From assembly GCA_900313005.1 (NCBI GenBank), contig ONZJ01000002.1, positions 2,000,996 to 2,064,995 on the forward strand: DNA of 64,000 nucleotides, written 5' to 3'. The DNA comes from Rhodobacteraceae bacterium EL129 (GTDB lineage: Bacteria > Pseudomonadota > Alphaproteobacteria > Rhodobacterales > Rhodobacteraceae). Made by a program: the position numbers and the translations under genes. Of the stretch, positions 9,107 through 19,990 are shown one piece after another (position 1 is the stretch's first letter; each line of letters starts with the position of its first letter). The notes under the pieces are model-generated. The model saw nothing but the letters and a program-made list of their open reading frames with translations, was not told the origin of the DNA and did no database searches.

Positions 9107-9667
9107 CTACATCTGCGCCAGCTCCTGGCGCGCCTCTTCGAAGGTGCGCGCCAATTCACGCAAGTCGGTCGCATCCAGGGTCTCCCCCTTCGCGCCCAAT
9201 CGCGCACTGGGCAGCATCGGGAAGGTCACAAGTGACACCTCCCACAGCTCCAGTTCCGTCAAGAGCCTGCGGCCCTTGTCATTCTTCGTGGCCTTCACGG
9301 TGCGATAGCCGATGCTGAGACCATCAATGGCACTTGCAGCGATCAGGGCGGCGGCCTCACGGGCGCGCGCCACGCTGTCCAGTAAACGGCCCTTCACATA
9401 CAGCCCCTTGTCATCCTCGCGCACCTCGTCCCAAACCCCAATCGGTTGGGCCGGATCATGTTGCCACAGCATTTTGATCTGTCGGCCCTCAGACTGCATC
9501 CGCGCCAGTGACGCCGCATAGGCGCCCTTGGTCACGATATCTCCGCCCTGATCTGCATCCCCAAAAAGACTGGCATACCCTTCGATCACCAGGCTGTCGT
9601 CCACCTGCATATCACCGTCAAAGCGGCAGAATTTATGCTCAAGTCCGGTCTGTGTCATCTCATCCAT
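9107..9667 (-). CDS. GTA gp4, HK97-type prohead protease
   Basis: 186 residues from the ATG preceded by AGGAG about 7 nt upstream. An ATG nine codons further upstream (9694) overlaps the g3.5 stop and is the alternative start. The serine protease pair is visible as H70 (MLWQHDPAQPIG) and S118 (IDGLSIGY), with the conserved GYASLFG near residue 30. It matures the capsid by removing the gp5 scaffold region. Confidence 0.92.
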   Translation of the reverse strand: MDEMTQTGLEHKFCRFDGDMQVDDSLVIEGYASLFGDADQGGDIVTKGAYAASLARMQSEGRQIKMLWQHDPAQPIGVWDEVREDDKGLYVKGRLLDSVARAREAAALIAASAIDGLSIGYRTVKATKNDKGRRLLTELELWEVSLVTFPMLPSARLGAKGETLDATDLRELARTFEEARQELAQM

Positions 9668-9690
9668 CTTCAGTCTCCTTGCAGGCTGGC

Positions 9691-9996
9691 TCATCCGGCC
9701 ACCACGCCACCGCTCATCACAAAACTCATGCTGGCCCCGATGATCGTGGCGATGATCAGCCAGACAAGGCGGCTGATATGGCCTTCGATCTTTTCCAGGC
9801 GGCGATCGATATGGTTGAACCTTGCCTCCATAAACTTTCGTTTCTCTTCACTAACCGCGCGCTCTGTTTCCATCGCCGCGACGGTCAACCCTATGGAATT
9901 CAGCCGCTTTTCCACATGGCGAAACATCGCCTGATAGGTTTCGAACTGTGCATAGGCTCCGGGCAAAGTGGCCTCATCAACATCGGTATCGCTCAC
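9691..9996 (-). CDS. GTA gp3.5, small membrane-anchored head-formation protein
   Basis: 101 residues from a GTG start that overlaps the portal stop by 4 nt. A long helix with coiled-coil character (residues 20-75) is followed by one C-terminal membrane segment (LVWLIIATIIGASMSFVMSGG). The gene occupies the g3.5 position of alphaproteobacterial GTA clusters. Its exact role is unclear; the membrane anchor suggests assembly at, or interaction with, the inner membrane. Confidence 0.82.
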   Translation of the reverse strand: MSDTDVDEATLPGAYAQFETYQAMFRHVEKRLNSIGLTVAAMETERAVSEEKRKFMEARFNHIDRRLEKIEGHISRLVWLIIATIIGASMSFVMSGGVVAG

Positions 9997-11180
9997 GCAT
10001 CATCCTCCAGCGCAGGCAATCCCAGCAGCGCGCGTTTCTCGCCCTGCGTCAGGAAATCGGCCTTGGCCACACGGGACCACTGCGCATCTCGTTCGCTGGC
10101 CAGGGCGGGCACCTGATCAAGATCCGGTTTCAGCTCAAGAGCCTCTCCCGTGAAACCGGCCAGCCAATTGCCCAGTGACGCGGCAACACGTTGCGTCAAC
10201 GGCAGGACCGTCTGGCGGTAAAACGCCCGGTTTGCTTCCTGGTAATTGGCATAGGCCGCATCCCCCGGCACACCCAACAACATGGGCGGCACTCCAAAGG
10301 CCAGGGCGATCTCGCGCGCCGCACTTTCCTTGGTTTTGTGAAATTCCATATCCGAGGGTGAAAAGCCCATCGGTTTCCAATCGAGCCCCCCCTCAAGCAA
10401 CATGGGCCGACCAGCATTGCGCGCGCCCTGGTGATGGCTCTCCATTTCTCCCACCAGACGCTCGTATTGGTCGTGGCTCAGCGTGCCCTGCCCATCTGCT
10501 CCTTTAAAGACCATGGCCCCGGACGGCCGCGCCGCATTGTCGAGCAGAGCCTTCGACCAACGCGAGGCCGAGTTATGCACATCCACAGCCTGCGCCGCGG
10601 CCTGCAGGGGAGACAGACCATAATGATCATCTTGCGGGTGAAAGGACTTAATATGGCAAATCGACGGGTTTCCGTGGCGCACGTCAAAGCGATGTTTGCG
10701 CCCTGACACGGCATATTCATAGCCAATCGGCCACCCATCATTGCCCGGCATCACGGACATCCGGTCCGAACGCAGAATATGCAGCTCCAGCGGCATCTCG
10801 GCTTCACCATGGACAGCTTCAACATAGGCATTGCCAGTCAACAACAGTTGACCGAACAGGGCCTCCAACAGCTCCGCGCGACCCTGCGCCATATTCGGAG
10901 ACTTCATAAGCGACAGCAGCGGGTGCGCCGCGTAACGCTCAGAATCGTTCTGCAAGACAAGCGGCAAAGCTGCAGCCGCCTCAGCAATCATCCGCACGCA
11001 GCGAAATCCAACCGGATTACCCGCGAAACCCGTACGGGTCAGGCTGGTCACATCGCGAGGGCTCCAGGCCACGCGACCCGCCCCATTCCACGCCATCACG
11101 CGACCCGCAGCACTGGCTTTTTGCTCAACCGGAGCCGCCGCAGCAGCCTCATTATCCTGACGGAAGAAATTCAACATCAT
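9993..11180 (-). CDS. GTA gp3, portal protein
   Basis: 395 residues, an HK97-type portal: SLTRTGFAGNPVGFRCVRMIAEAAAALPLVL near residue 45, LLLTGNAYVEAV near 110 and the C-terminal FGVPPMLLGVPGDAAYANYQEA. The dodecameric portal is the DNA channel into the head and docks the terminase. Two adjacent ATG codons could start it. A 195-nt AT-rich non-coding gap separates it from terL upstream. Confidence 0.95.
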   Translation of the reverse strand: MMLNFFRQDNEAAAAAPVEQKASAAGRVMAWNGAGRVAWSPRDVTSLTRTGFAGNPVGFRCVRMIAEAAAALPLVLQNDSERYAAHPLLSLMKSPNMAQGRAELLEALFGQLLLTGNAYVEAVHGEAEMPLELHILRSDRMSVMPGNDGWPIGYEYAVSGRKHRFDVRHGNPSICHIKSFHPQDDHYGLSPLQAAAQAVDVHNSASRWSKALLDNAARPSGAMVFKGADGQGTLSHDQYERLVGEMESHHQGARNAGRPMLLEGGLDWKPMGFSPSDMEFHKTKESAAREIALAFGVPPMLLGVPGDAAYANYQEANRAFYRQTVLPLTQRVAASLGNWLAGFTGEALELKPDLDQVPALASERDAQWSRVAKADFLTQGEKRALLGLPALEDDA

Positions 11181-11375
11181 GTCCCAAAGGCTCCTTGCTC
11201 ATGCCGGTCTTTTGTGCGCCACACATGGGGTGGATCGCTATGTCGAGAGGCATCAGACGCTTAAAAGTTTAAGGAAAGTAAATCAGACCGTACGCGATCT
11301 AAGTTATTAATATTGCTGACAATCACCTGACCATCCCCTGTTGAGATGAGGGGTTTCAAGCCCGGGGGCGACCTC

Positions 11376-12746
11376 TCATACCGCGCGGACCTGTGGATTG
11401 CGCCATTTGGAAGCCGGTTCTGTCATCAGCTCGGTCAGCGCCCAAACCAGTGCGTCCACGCGGTCGGGGCTGCTTTTGCCATCGAAGCCATGCGCTGTCA
11501 TCGCGCGCATCTGATCCTCCAGCTTGCCGAGGCCCCGCATATGGAAAACCCGGCCCTGTTCGTACAAAGCCGCCACAGGTTCCGCCCGGGCTGCCTTGCC
11601 GCGACTGGCGTGTACCGATCTTACGGGCACCAGGGGATCAAATTGCCGGATCACTTCGGCCACCATGTCACCGCCCTGGTTAACCTCAGCTACCAATCGC
11701 TGCGCACCAAACTCGGACATGGCGCGGATCGCGGTCTGCGCCCATGCCGATGGCGATGCTGCTCCGATGCTTTCATCCGCCAAGACATAGGCTCGCCAAT
11801 TTTGCGGTGGGCCTTGCGTGACCGCGCCTGCGACCACAATGCCACATTCATCCGACCCAGTCCGGCCGGTAACGGGCGGATCAATGGCAACCACGATCCG
11901 GTCCAGTTCGGGAACCTCCTCGACTCGGGCGGCTTCCAACATATCCGCCGTCCACATCGCACCGTCCGTATCCTCCAGCAACAAGCCATCCAGCTCTTGT
12001 CGACCCAATCGCGTGCCCGAATAGCGCGTGCGAACCTCGTCCAGAAAGCTGCTGGCCAAATTGGCGCGGTTCACATCTGTTGGGGCTGTCGTCACAACCG
12101 TCGTATCCAGCTTCAGCAGATCTTTCAGCACTCCGACGTTGCGCGGCGTCGTGGTGACACACACCCGGGGCGCCTCGCCCAATCGCAAGGCAAATTGCAG
12201 CATATCCCAAGTTTGACGGGGTTTTTTCCACTTCGCCAACTCATCCACCCATGCGGCATCAAATTGCGGTCCGCGCAGGCTCTCTGGATCATGCGCCGAA
12301 TAGACTTGCGCAACTGCATCATTCGGCCAGATCAATCGCTTGCGGGTGGCTTGCCATTCCGGACGTCGATCAGGCGGGGAACACGCAAGGATGCCGCTTT
12401 CACCGAAAACCATCACTTCGCGCACTTGATCGACAGTCTCACCGACCAAGGCAACCCGACGGCACCGGCCCTTGTCGAGCGGTTTGGACCCCTCAACCTG
12501 GGCGCGCACCCATTCCGCGCCAGCCCGGGTTTTGCCCGCACCACGCCCTCCCATGACAATCCAGGCCCGCCAATCCTCTTCTGGTGGCAGTTGATGGTCA
12601 TGTGCCCAAAAGTCGAACAGAAAGGGCAGGGCCAGAAGTTCACCCTGCGTCAGGCTCTTCAGAAACGCCTTCTGCGTCGCGACTCCGTCTGAGGCGATCC
12701 AGGCGGCCCCCGATTTGCACCCGAACTGCGTCGAAGTCGAGGGCAT
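11376..12746 (-). CDS. GTA gp2, large terminase (packaging ATPase/nuclease)
   Basis: 456 residues from the nearest usable ATG. From that start the Walker A GGRGAGKT is at about residues 66-73 and the Walker B with catalytic acid (WVDE) at about 166-169. The RNase H-like nuclease acids are D289 (AIDPPVTG), E354 (AEVNQGG) and D428/D431 (SPDRVDAL). It drives headful packaging of host DNA without sequence specificity. The start is uncertain: the only ATG before the conserved region makes the gene overlap g1 by 107 nt, and an in-frame ATG at 12806 would overlap more. Confidence 0.93.
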   Translation of the reverse strand: MPSTSTQFGCKSGAAWIASDGVATQKAFLKSLTQGELLALPFLFDFWAHDHQLPPEEDWRAWIVMGGRGAGKTRAGAEWVRAQVEGSKPLDKGRCRRVALVGETVDQVREVMVFGESGILACSPPDRRPEWQATRKRLIWPNDAVAQVYSAHDPESLRGPQFDAAWVDELAKWKKPRQTWDMLQFALRLGEAPRVCVTTTPRNVGVLKDLLKLDTTVVTTAPTDVNRANLASSFLDEVRTRYSGTRLGRQELDGLLLEDTDGAMWTADMLEAARVEEVPELDRIVVAIDPPVTGRTGSDECGIVVAGAVTQGPPQNWRAYVLADESIGAASPSAWAQTAIRAMSEFGAQRLVAEVNQGGDMVAEVIRQFDPLVPVRSVHASRGKAARAEPVAALYEQGRVFHMRGLGKLEDQMRAMTAHGFDGKSSPDRVDALVWALTELMTEPASKWRNPQVRAV

Positions 12747-12996
12747 AGTCGTGGACGATGCCTTTGTCGTGTTTGTTGCGTTTTTCAAGAGTAGCCTCCG
12801 CTTCAATGGCGATTTTCAGCCATTGCCGGATCTCGGCCGTGGCTTTCGTTGCGTTTTGCAGTTCCCCGAGTTCGCCCGCCCGGATCTTGTCGTAGAGCGT
12901 CTCCAGATCAGCCCGCATGTCAGCCAATTGACGTTCAAGCGTGGTGATCGAAGTGCTCAGGCCCGTTGGACCTTCGTCTGGAGTGATCAAAGTCAT
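12640..12996 (-). CDS. GTA gp1, small terminase
   Basis: 118 residues, a mostly helical charged protein: STSITTLERQLADMRADLETLYDK, then AEIRQWLKIAIEAEATLEKR. It corresponds to RcGTA g1, the small terminase that starts packaging and in GTAs has lost tight cos/pac recognition. It is the first structural gene of the cluster. Only a weak ribosome site precedes the ATG. Its 3' end overlaps the terL reading frame. Confidence 0.85.
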   Translation of the reverse strand: MTLITPDEGPTGLSTSITTLERQLADMRADLETLYDKIRAGELGELQNATKATAEIRQWLKIAIEAEATLEKRNKHDKGIVHDYALDFDAVRVQIGGRLDRLRRSRDAEGVSEEPDAG

Positions 12997-13049
12997 GCGC
13001 GCGTATCTGCCTCATCAATGTGCTGATGACCCAAAGAGGCCCGGCACAA

Positions 13050-13080
13050 GAAAACGGCCAACGAGAAAATCTCGCGGCCG
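13050..13080 (-). terminator. Hairpin with T-rich tail upstream of the GTA cluster (terminator or attenuator)
   Basis: On the minus strand CGGCC pairs with GGCCG and CGAGA pairs with TCTCG around a short loop (13055-13080), followed by TTTTCTT. It lies 130 nt downstream of the DUF1223 stop and 54 nt upstream of the g1 start. It could end DUF1223 transcription, but a promoter sits between that gene and the hairpin, so it could equally attenuate the GTA leader. Confidence 0.6.
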
Positions 13081-13108
13081 CTTCCCAATGCCGTCCAGCA
13101 TTCCGTAT

Positions 13109-13138
13109 CTCATAGATGAGAAATGGGGGTTTTGTCAA
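13109..13138 (-). promoter_or_regulatory. Candidate sigma-70 promoter facing the GTA cluster
   Basis: On the minus strand a perfect TTGACA (13138-13133) is followed after 18 nt by TATGAG (13114-13109). Transcription would start near 13100 and run first through a small AATGC/GCATT hairpin (about 13087-13102), then the T-tailed hairpin, then g1. Position suggests it is the GTA cluster promoter; regulator binding sites cannot be recognised by eye. Confidence 0.5.
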
Positions 13139-13208
13139 ATCAACAGAAGGTCGTAACCGCCCGTAATATTTACAAATATTTTACTTTTGTCAGAGCGCCA
13201 CCTTAACG

Positions 13209-13910
13209 TCACTGCACCCAGGCTGCTGCCATTACAGCGCCTTGACCTGAGCCCTGAACAAGGATCACACCTCTTTCATTGCCCAACATCTTGGCCGAGA
13301 TGTCCAAGGCTTTGCGGCCATTCCAATTGCGCAGCTCAGTGATGTCAGTGACGATATTGGCATAGCTCAGCGAACGCCCGGCGTTTTCTCCACGTTTGAT
13401 CTGAACAGTTTCCTGCGGCTTGTAACGCAGAAGCTGTATCGTCACGGGACCGCTCAGGGCCTCTTCAGCCACGGCCTGGATCATCACCTTGTCCCCGGAC
13501 CGTTTGGCTTTCAGGTTGATCAGCTTGTCTGCCTTTGAGTGCTGCTTGATCAGATCTTCGACATCACGGGGCCGATTGCCAACCACATGATCCTGCCCGT
13601 TAATAATCATCTGAGGCGTGTAGACCATCCGTCGCTGACCTACCCGCGCATAGGTGCGCTGCCGTTCCGTCAGTTCGGGGCTCGCAAAGATATCTTTCCA
13701 GCCAATATAATCCCAGTAATCCACATGCATCGCCAAAGCGATTACATCATCGCGCTTGGCTAACTTATGCAGATACGCATCTGCCGGCGGGCAGCTCGAA
13801 CACCCTTGCGAGGTGAAAAGCTCGACCACGACCGGGCGGTCCTGTCCGGTGGCGGTCATAGGAAGCAACGACAAAAGGCCAGCTGCTAGAAGATTAAAAA
13901 ACTGTCGCAT
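13209..13910 (-). CDS. Secreted DUF1223 thioredoxin-like protein
   Basis: 233 residues from MRQFFNLLAAGLLSLL, a clear signal peptide ending near ATGQ; a longer upstream frame lacks one. DUF1223 motifs are visible: VVELFTSQGCSSCPPADAYL with a CxxC, HVDYWDYIGW, YTPQMIINGQ and the C-terminal NWNGRKAL. The protein is probably periplasmic; DUF1223 proteins have a thioredoxin fold but no firmly established role. It is divergent from acnA and reads toward the GTA cluster. Confidence 0.88.
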   Translation of the reverse strand: MRQFFNLLAAGLLSLLPMTATGQDRPVVVELFTSQGCSSCPPADAYLHKLAKRDDVIALAMHVDYWDYIGWKDIFASPELTERQRTYARVGQRRMVYTPQMIINGQDHVVGNRPRDVEDLIKQHSKADKLINLKAKRSGDKVMIQAVAEEALSGPVTIQLLRYKPQETVQIKRGENAGRSLSYANIVTDITELRNWNGRKALDISAKMLGNERGVILVQGSGQGAVMAAAWVQ

Positions 13911-14137
13911 AGAAGGACATCCCGATGATTCTAGAGGTCTGTGTCCAAACAAATTAGGCGGACTTTGATCACAGCACCAATCAAGGTTTCGCGAGAGCTT
14001 GGTGAAACTCTGTAACTTTCCCTTCATTGTGTGCAATAGTATACAAAAAATACAGCTGCCCCTCTTGAAGGATGGGGGCAAATCGTACAAAACGCCCCCA
14101 AGCCCCGTTTTTCCTTATACATAAAGGACCGCAGCCC

Positions 14138-16825
<2,688 letters not shown>

Positions 16826-16849
16826 GCCTCATCTCATAAGATTTGAGAA

Positions 16850-16885
16850 GCGGCCCCTTCCCAAGGGGCCGCGTTTCTTTTGTTA
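16850..16885 (+). terminator. Rho-independent terminator of acnA
   Basis: GCGGCCCCTT (16850-16859) pairs perfectly with AAGGGGCCGC (16863-16872) around a 3-nt loop, followed by GTTTCTTTTGTT. It lies 25 nt after the acnA stop. Confidence 0.92.
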
Positions 16886-17060
16886 GTGGTTTTGTGAAAG
16901 GCAGGGACTCCTTAGGCTGCATGCAAGTATTGATCGATGCCGCAGAAAAGGATTTTGGCGTGAATCGGCGAAAATCTGCTCTCAGCCCAAATCTCAGACT
17001 TCCGCAGTGCAACCAACGACCGCATCACGGCTTTTGTGGATTGCGAGTATCCGGCAGCTG

Positions 17061-18167
17061 TCACCACTCATAGACAGCCACGGCGTCGCCAAGGCTCTCG
17101 AAATCAGGCTCGACACCAAGTCCAGGAGTGCCATGACAGTGCAGCCGGCCGTCTGATGAGGGCGGCGCAGGTGTACCGGTCGACTGCATATTGTACACAT
17201 GCAAATCAGCCGTATTGAACAAAAGTTCCGCTGGTGTGGATGCTGCGAAATGTGAAACCGCGGCTGATACAATCTCGCCACCCATCATGCACTCAGTGAC
17301 GACCTTCATTCCATGGTCCACAAAAGTATCGCGTATTCTACGGGCCTTTGTTAGCCCTCCAATGCGCGCCATCTTTACACAAGCAACGTCAGCTGCCTTG
17401 TCTCGTATGATCCGTTCAGCAATGAATTGATCGGTCACCAGCTCATCAAGTTTCATTGGGAGCTTCGTGTTTGCTCGCACATGCATACAGTCTTCAAATG
17501 AAAGGCACGGTTGTTCGATCATGACATCAAGATCCTCAATTGCGCGTGCAACTTTCATTGCTTCCGGAAGCGTCCATCGGCAATTTGCATCTGCGTAAAC
17601 AACTTCTCCGTTCTCGGCGATTTCAGCGGCAAAGCGAATAAGTTCAATATCTTCTTCTGGATGGATACCCACTCTGAGCTTAAGGTATTTGTAGCCAGCT
17701 GCGCGATACTGTTCGATTTCAGCACGCATCTTGTCGTGCTCCTGCTCCATAACGCATCGATACAAAGGCGCGCCGTCGATCAGCTTGCCACCCAAAAGGT
17801 CGTAAACAGGCGCGTTGTTGCTTTTTCCGAGGATGTCCCAACACGCAATGTCGATGGCGCTCTTTGCATAGGTGTGCCCTTCGATTGCCGCATCCATGTG
17901 CACCTCAATGCCGTAGAGCTCGCGTGGGTCTTGGCCTATCAATGCGTTGGCGAGAATTGGCATCGCTCGTATCGTGCCCGGGTCAGTTGGCCCCCACGGG
18001 CATGACTCGCCGCAGCCACGAACTCCTGAGTCAGTGTCGACAACCACCACAGTGCTATGGAACGGATCGAACGTTTTCGTACGTTCCTTGCTCAGGTCAC
18101 CTATGGCAAGCCCGCCACCACTGTAGGGCAAGTCCTTTTGAAAGACGCTGATTTTGGAGATTTTCAT
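17061..18167 (-). CDS. Enolase-superfamily enzyme, MLE-type (proline-derivative epimerase or dehydratase-like)
   Basis: 368 residues from the second of two close ATGs, which sits 7 nt after AGGA. Enolase-superfamily residues: K163 (LKLRVG), metal ligands D193 (ADANCRW), E218 (IEQPC) and D241 (KLDELV), and K265 (VKMARIGG). A lysine on both faces marks the muconate-lactonising subgroup and suggests 1,1-proton transfer or syn-elimination, as in hydroxyproline-betaine 2-epimerase or cis-3-hydroxyproline dehydratase. The substrate cannot be fixed from sequence alone. It stands alone, without transporter or pathway genes, and looks AT-richer than its neighbours, so it may be acquired. Confidence 0.8.
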   Translation of the reverse strand: MKISKISVFQKDLPYSGGGLAIGDLSKERTKTFDPFHSTVVVVDTDSGVRGCGESCPWGPTDPGTIRAMPILANALIGQDPRELYGIEVHMDAAIEGHTYAKSAIDIACWDILGKSNNAPVYDLLGGKLIDGAPLYRCVMEQEHDKMRAEIEQYRAAGYKYLKLRVGIHPEEDIELIRFAAEIAENGEVVYADANCRWTLPEAMKVARAIEDLDVMIEQPCLSFEDCMHVRANTKLPMKLDELVTDQFIAERIIRDKAADVACVKMARIGGLTKARRIRDTFVDHGMKVVTECMMGGEIVSAAVSHFAASTPAELLFNTADLHVYNMQSTGTPAPPSSDGRLHCHGTPGLGVEPDFESLGDAVAVYEW

Positions 18168-18414
18168 CGCCATTTCCTTTGTGGTGTTTTCGGTTCAATT
18201 AACTTAGGTCGAGGATCCCAAATTCGGCGATATTATTCAAAACGGACAATGAGCAGTGTTGGGTATATTGCAGCTTCATCTGCTTTCCCGACATTCCGAA
18301 ACTAGCAGATTTCTGCCCATCACAGCACCGTGACGTGTTTTCTCTGTATCTCCCCTTCAATTCGAACGAGCGATGACCATTTTTCAATAAGAATACGAAA
18401 CAGGGTAGTTCAGC

Positions 18415-18549
18415 ATGCGCATCGCACTTATCACCATTCAGGCAGCCATCATCACCCTCTTTGCCGTCATCGGCGCTCAGAGCGACACCGAGGCAAAACA
18501 AAGCTGTCCGCTGCCCTCGGCGCAGGCGGATGTGCTGTGTCGGGACTAG
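18415..18549 (+). CDS. Small secreted peptide, 44 residues, unknown
   Basis: ATG to TAG gives a 44-residue product with an N-terminal hydrophobic helix (IALITIQAAIITLFAVIGA) that looks like a signal peptide or anchor. A short tail with two cysteines follows (SCPLPSAQADVLCRD). It is convergent with ccmG, with a 3-nt gap between the stops. I recognise no family. Compositional fit to a signal peptide and the fit to the gap are the only support. Confidence 0.45.
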   Translation: MRIALITIQAAIITLFAVIGAQSDTEAKQSCPLPSAQADVLCRD

Positions 18550-18552
18550 ATA

Positions 18553-19092
18553 CTAATTCGCTTCGGCAGCAGAAATCGCCGGGCGAATGGTGCTTTCCAA
18601 AATACGCTGCGTGATCGGTCCTGCAAAACGCAGGACGATCTTGCCTTCTGCATCAATCACATAGGTTTCAGGCACACCGTACAGCCCCCAATTCAATGCC
18701 ATTCGGCCTGCTGTATCCGCCCCTAGGGCGCTATAAGGATTCCCCAGCTCTGCCAAGAAACCCAGCGCTTTTGCAGGATCATCTTTGTAATTCACGCCGT
18801 AGATCGTCACGCCTTCCTCCGCAAGCGTTTGCAGGTTCGGATGCTCAACTCGGCAAGGCGCACACCAGCTGGCCCAGAAGTTCACCAGCTTCACCCCCCC
18901 GGTCCTGAGAGCGGCATCCTCGAACAAGATCTCTGTGCCCAACGGATCCAACATCACCGCAGGGGCAGCTTTACCTTCAAGCGCCGAGGGCAAGGCATCG
19001 GGATTGTCGCGCTGCATCCCCACAAAAAACAGCAGGGCGAGGCCAATGAAGACCAGTGGTGGCAGCGCCATCAAAGGCGAGATTTTAACCAT
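18553..19092 (-). CDS. ccmG: Cytochrome c biogenesis thiol:disulfide oxidoreductase CcmG/DsbE
   Basis: 179 residues. One N-terminal membrane anchor (about 5-26) is followed by a periplasmic thioredoxin domain with the active site WCAPC (C77, C80) and the family motif GVNYKDDPAKALGFL. It reduces apocytochrome c haem-binding cysteines. It overlaps ccmD by 8 nt and is the last gene of the secDF-ccm run. Confidence 0.95.
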   Translation of the reverse strand: MVKISPLMALPPLVFIGLALLFFVGMQRDNPDALPSALEGKAAPAVMLDPLGTEILFEDAALRTGGVKLVNFWASWCAPCRVEHPNLQTLAEEGVTIYGVNYKDDPAKALGFLAELGNPYSALGADTAGRMALNWGLYGVPETYVIDAEGKIVLRFAGPITQRILESTIRPAISAAEAN

Positions 19093-19240
19093 CCAACCTG
19101 ACCTTTTCTTCGAGTGCCTGCAATTGCGCTTTGACCTTTGCGGATCGCATCAGGCTGACGATGACCAGAACAACGATCAAACCGAGTGAGACCGCATAGG
19201 CCGCCAACACGGTATCGGTATATTTTCCAAGATCAGGCAT
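19085..19240 (-). CDS. ccmD: Haem exporter subunit CcmD
   Basis: 51 residues with one membrane helix (TVLAAYAVSLGLIVVLVIVSL) and a charged cytoplasmic tail (KVKAQLQALEEKVRLDG), the standard CcmD layout. Its start overlaps the ccmC stop (TAATG) and its end overlaps ccmG. CcmD helps release holo-CcmE from the CcmABC complex. Confidence 0.92.
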   Translation of the reverse strand: MPDLGKYTDTVLAAYAVSLGLIVVLVIVSLMRSAKVKAQLQALEEKVRLDG

Positions 19241-19971
19241 TATTCCATCCTCTGACGCGTAGACAAGACCCGCACGCGTCGGGCTCGAATTTCAGTCCGG
19301 GTGCGCAGCAAAACCAACGCAAGGAACAGCAGAACAAACCCTGCGATGGATACCAGCAACGGGTGATAAAATACGTCTGCCACGTTTTCTTCCTTATCAA
19401 GGCTCAACGATGCGCCCTGATGCAGGCCCTGGTTCCAGAAATTCACCGCATAGCGGCTGAGCAAGGCAAAGACGCTGCCCACGAGGCACAGAATGCTGGT
19501 CAGATCCGCAGCGGTGTCGTCATTTTCAATCGCAGACCAGAGCGCGATGTACCCAAAGTAAAACAGCGTCAGGATCAGAAAGGACGTCAGCCGCGGGTCC
19601 CACGCCCAATAGGTGCCCCACATGGGCTGGCCCCATATGGCTCCGGTCGCCAGGGCAATTAGCGTCATCACCAACCCCACGGGAGCTGCTGCGCGCGCGG
19701 CAAGCGCCGACACATGATGCCGCCGCACGATCCAGATCAGTGAGGCGACCAGCATCATCAGCCAGGCGTTGATCGCCATCAGGGCACTTGGCACATGAAT
19801 ATAGATGATCTTGACGGTTGACCCTTGGCGGTAATCATCCGGCGTAAAGAAAAACCCCCAGACCAACCCGGTGACAAGGCACACAATTGCCAGCACCGAT
19901 ACAAATGGCAGCACCTTGTCTGTGGTCTCGACAAATTTCTTGGGGTTGGCATAGGTCCAAAGCGACGTCAT
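19240..19971 (-). CDS. ccmC: Haem exporter protein CcmC
   Basis: 243 residues, six membrane helices. The WWD-type haem-handling motif is present (WGQPMWGTYWAWDPRLTS), with flanking histidines, for example in the IHVPSALMAINAW segment. CcmC delivers haem to CcmE in the periplasm. It lies between ccmB (19-nt gap) and ccmD (1-nt overlap). Confidence 0.96.
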   Translation of the reverse strand: MTSLWTYANPKKFVETTDKVLPFVSVLAIVCLVTGLVWGFFFTPDDYRQGSTVKIIYIHVPSALMAINAWLMMLVASLIWIVRRHHVSALAARAAAPVGLVMTLIALATGAIWGQPMWGTYWAWDPRLTSFLILTLFYFGYIALWSAIENDDTAADLTSILCLVGSVFALLSRYAVNFWNQGLHQGASLSLDKEENVADVFYHPLLVSIAGFVLLFLALVLLRTRTEIRARRVRVLSTRQRME

Positions 19972-19990
19972 GCGCGGTCTTTCTTGGTTA

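Noticed and set aside
11346..12692. 448-residue plus-strand frame opposite terL
   Set aside because: It is antisense to the clear large terminase with intact motifs.
1..12996. An active prophage rather than a GTA
   Set aside because: There is no integrase, repressor, replication or lysis gene, and the order g1 to g15 with g3.5 and g10.1 is that of the Rhodobacterales GTA.
12935..13138. 67-residue minus-strand frame overlapping the g1 start and leader
   Set aside because: It overlaps the promoter and hairpins and has no family resemblance; g1 explains the coding signal.
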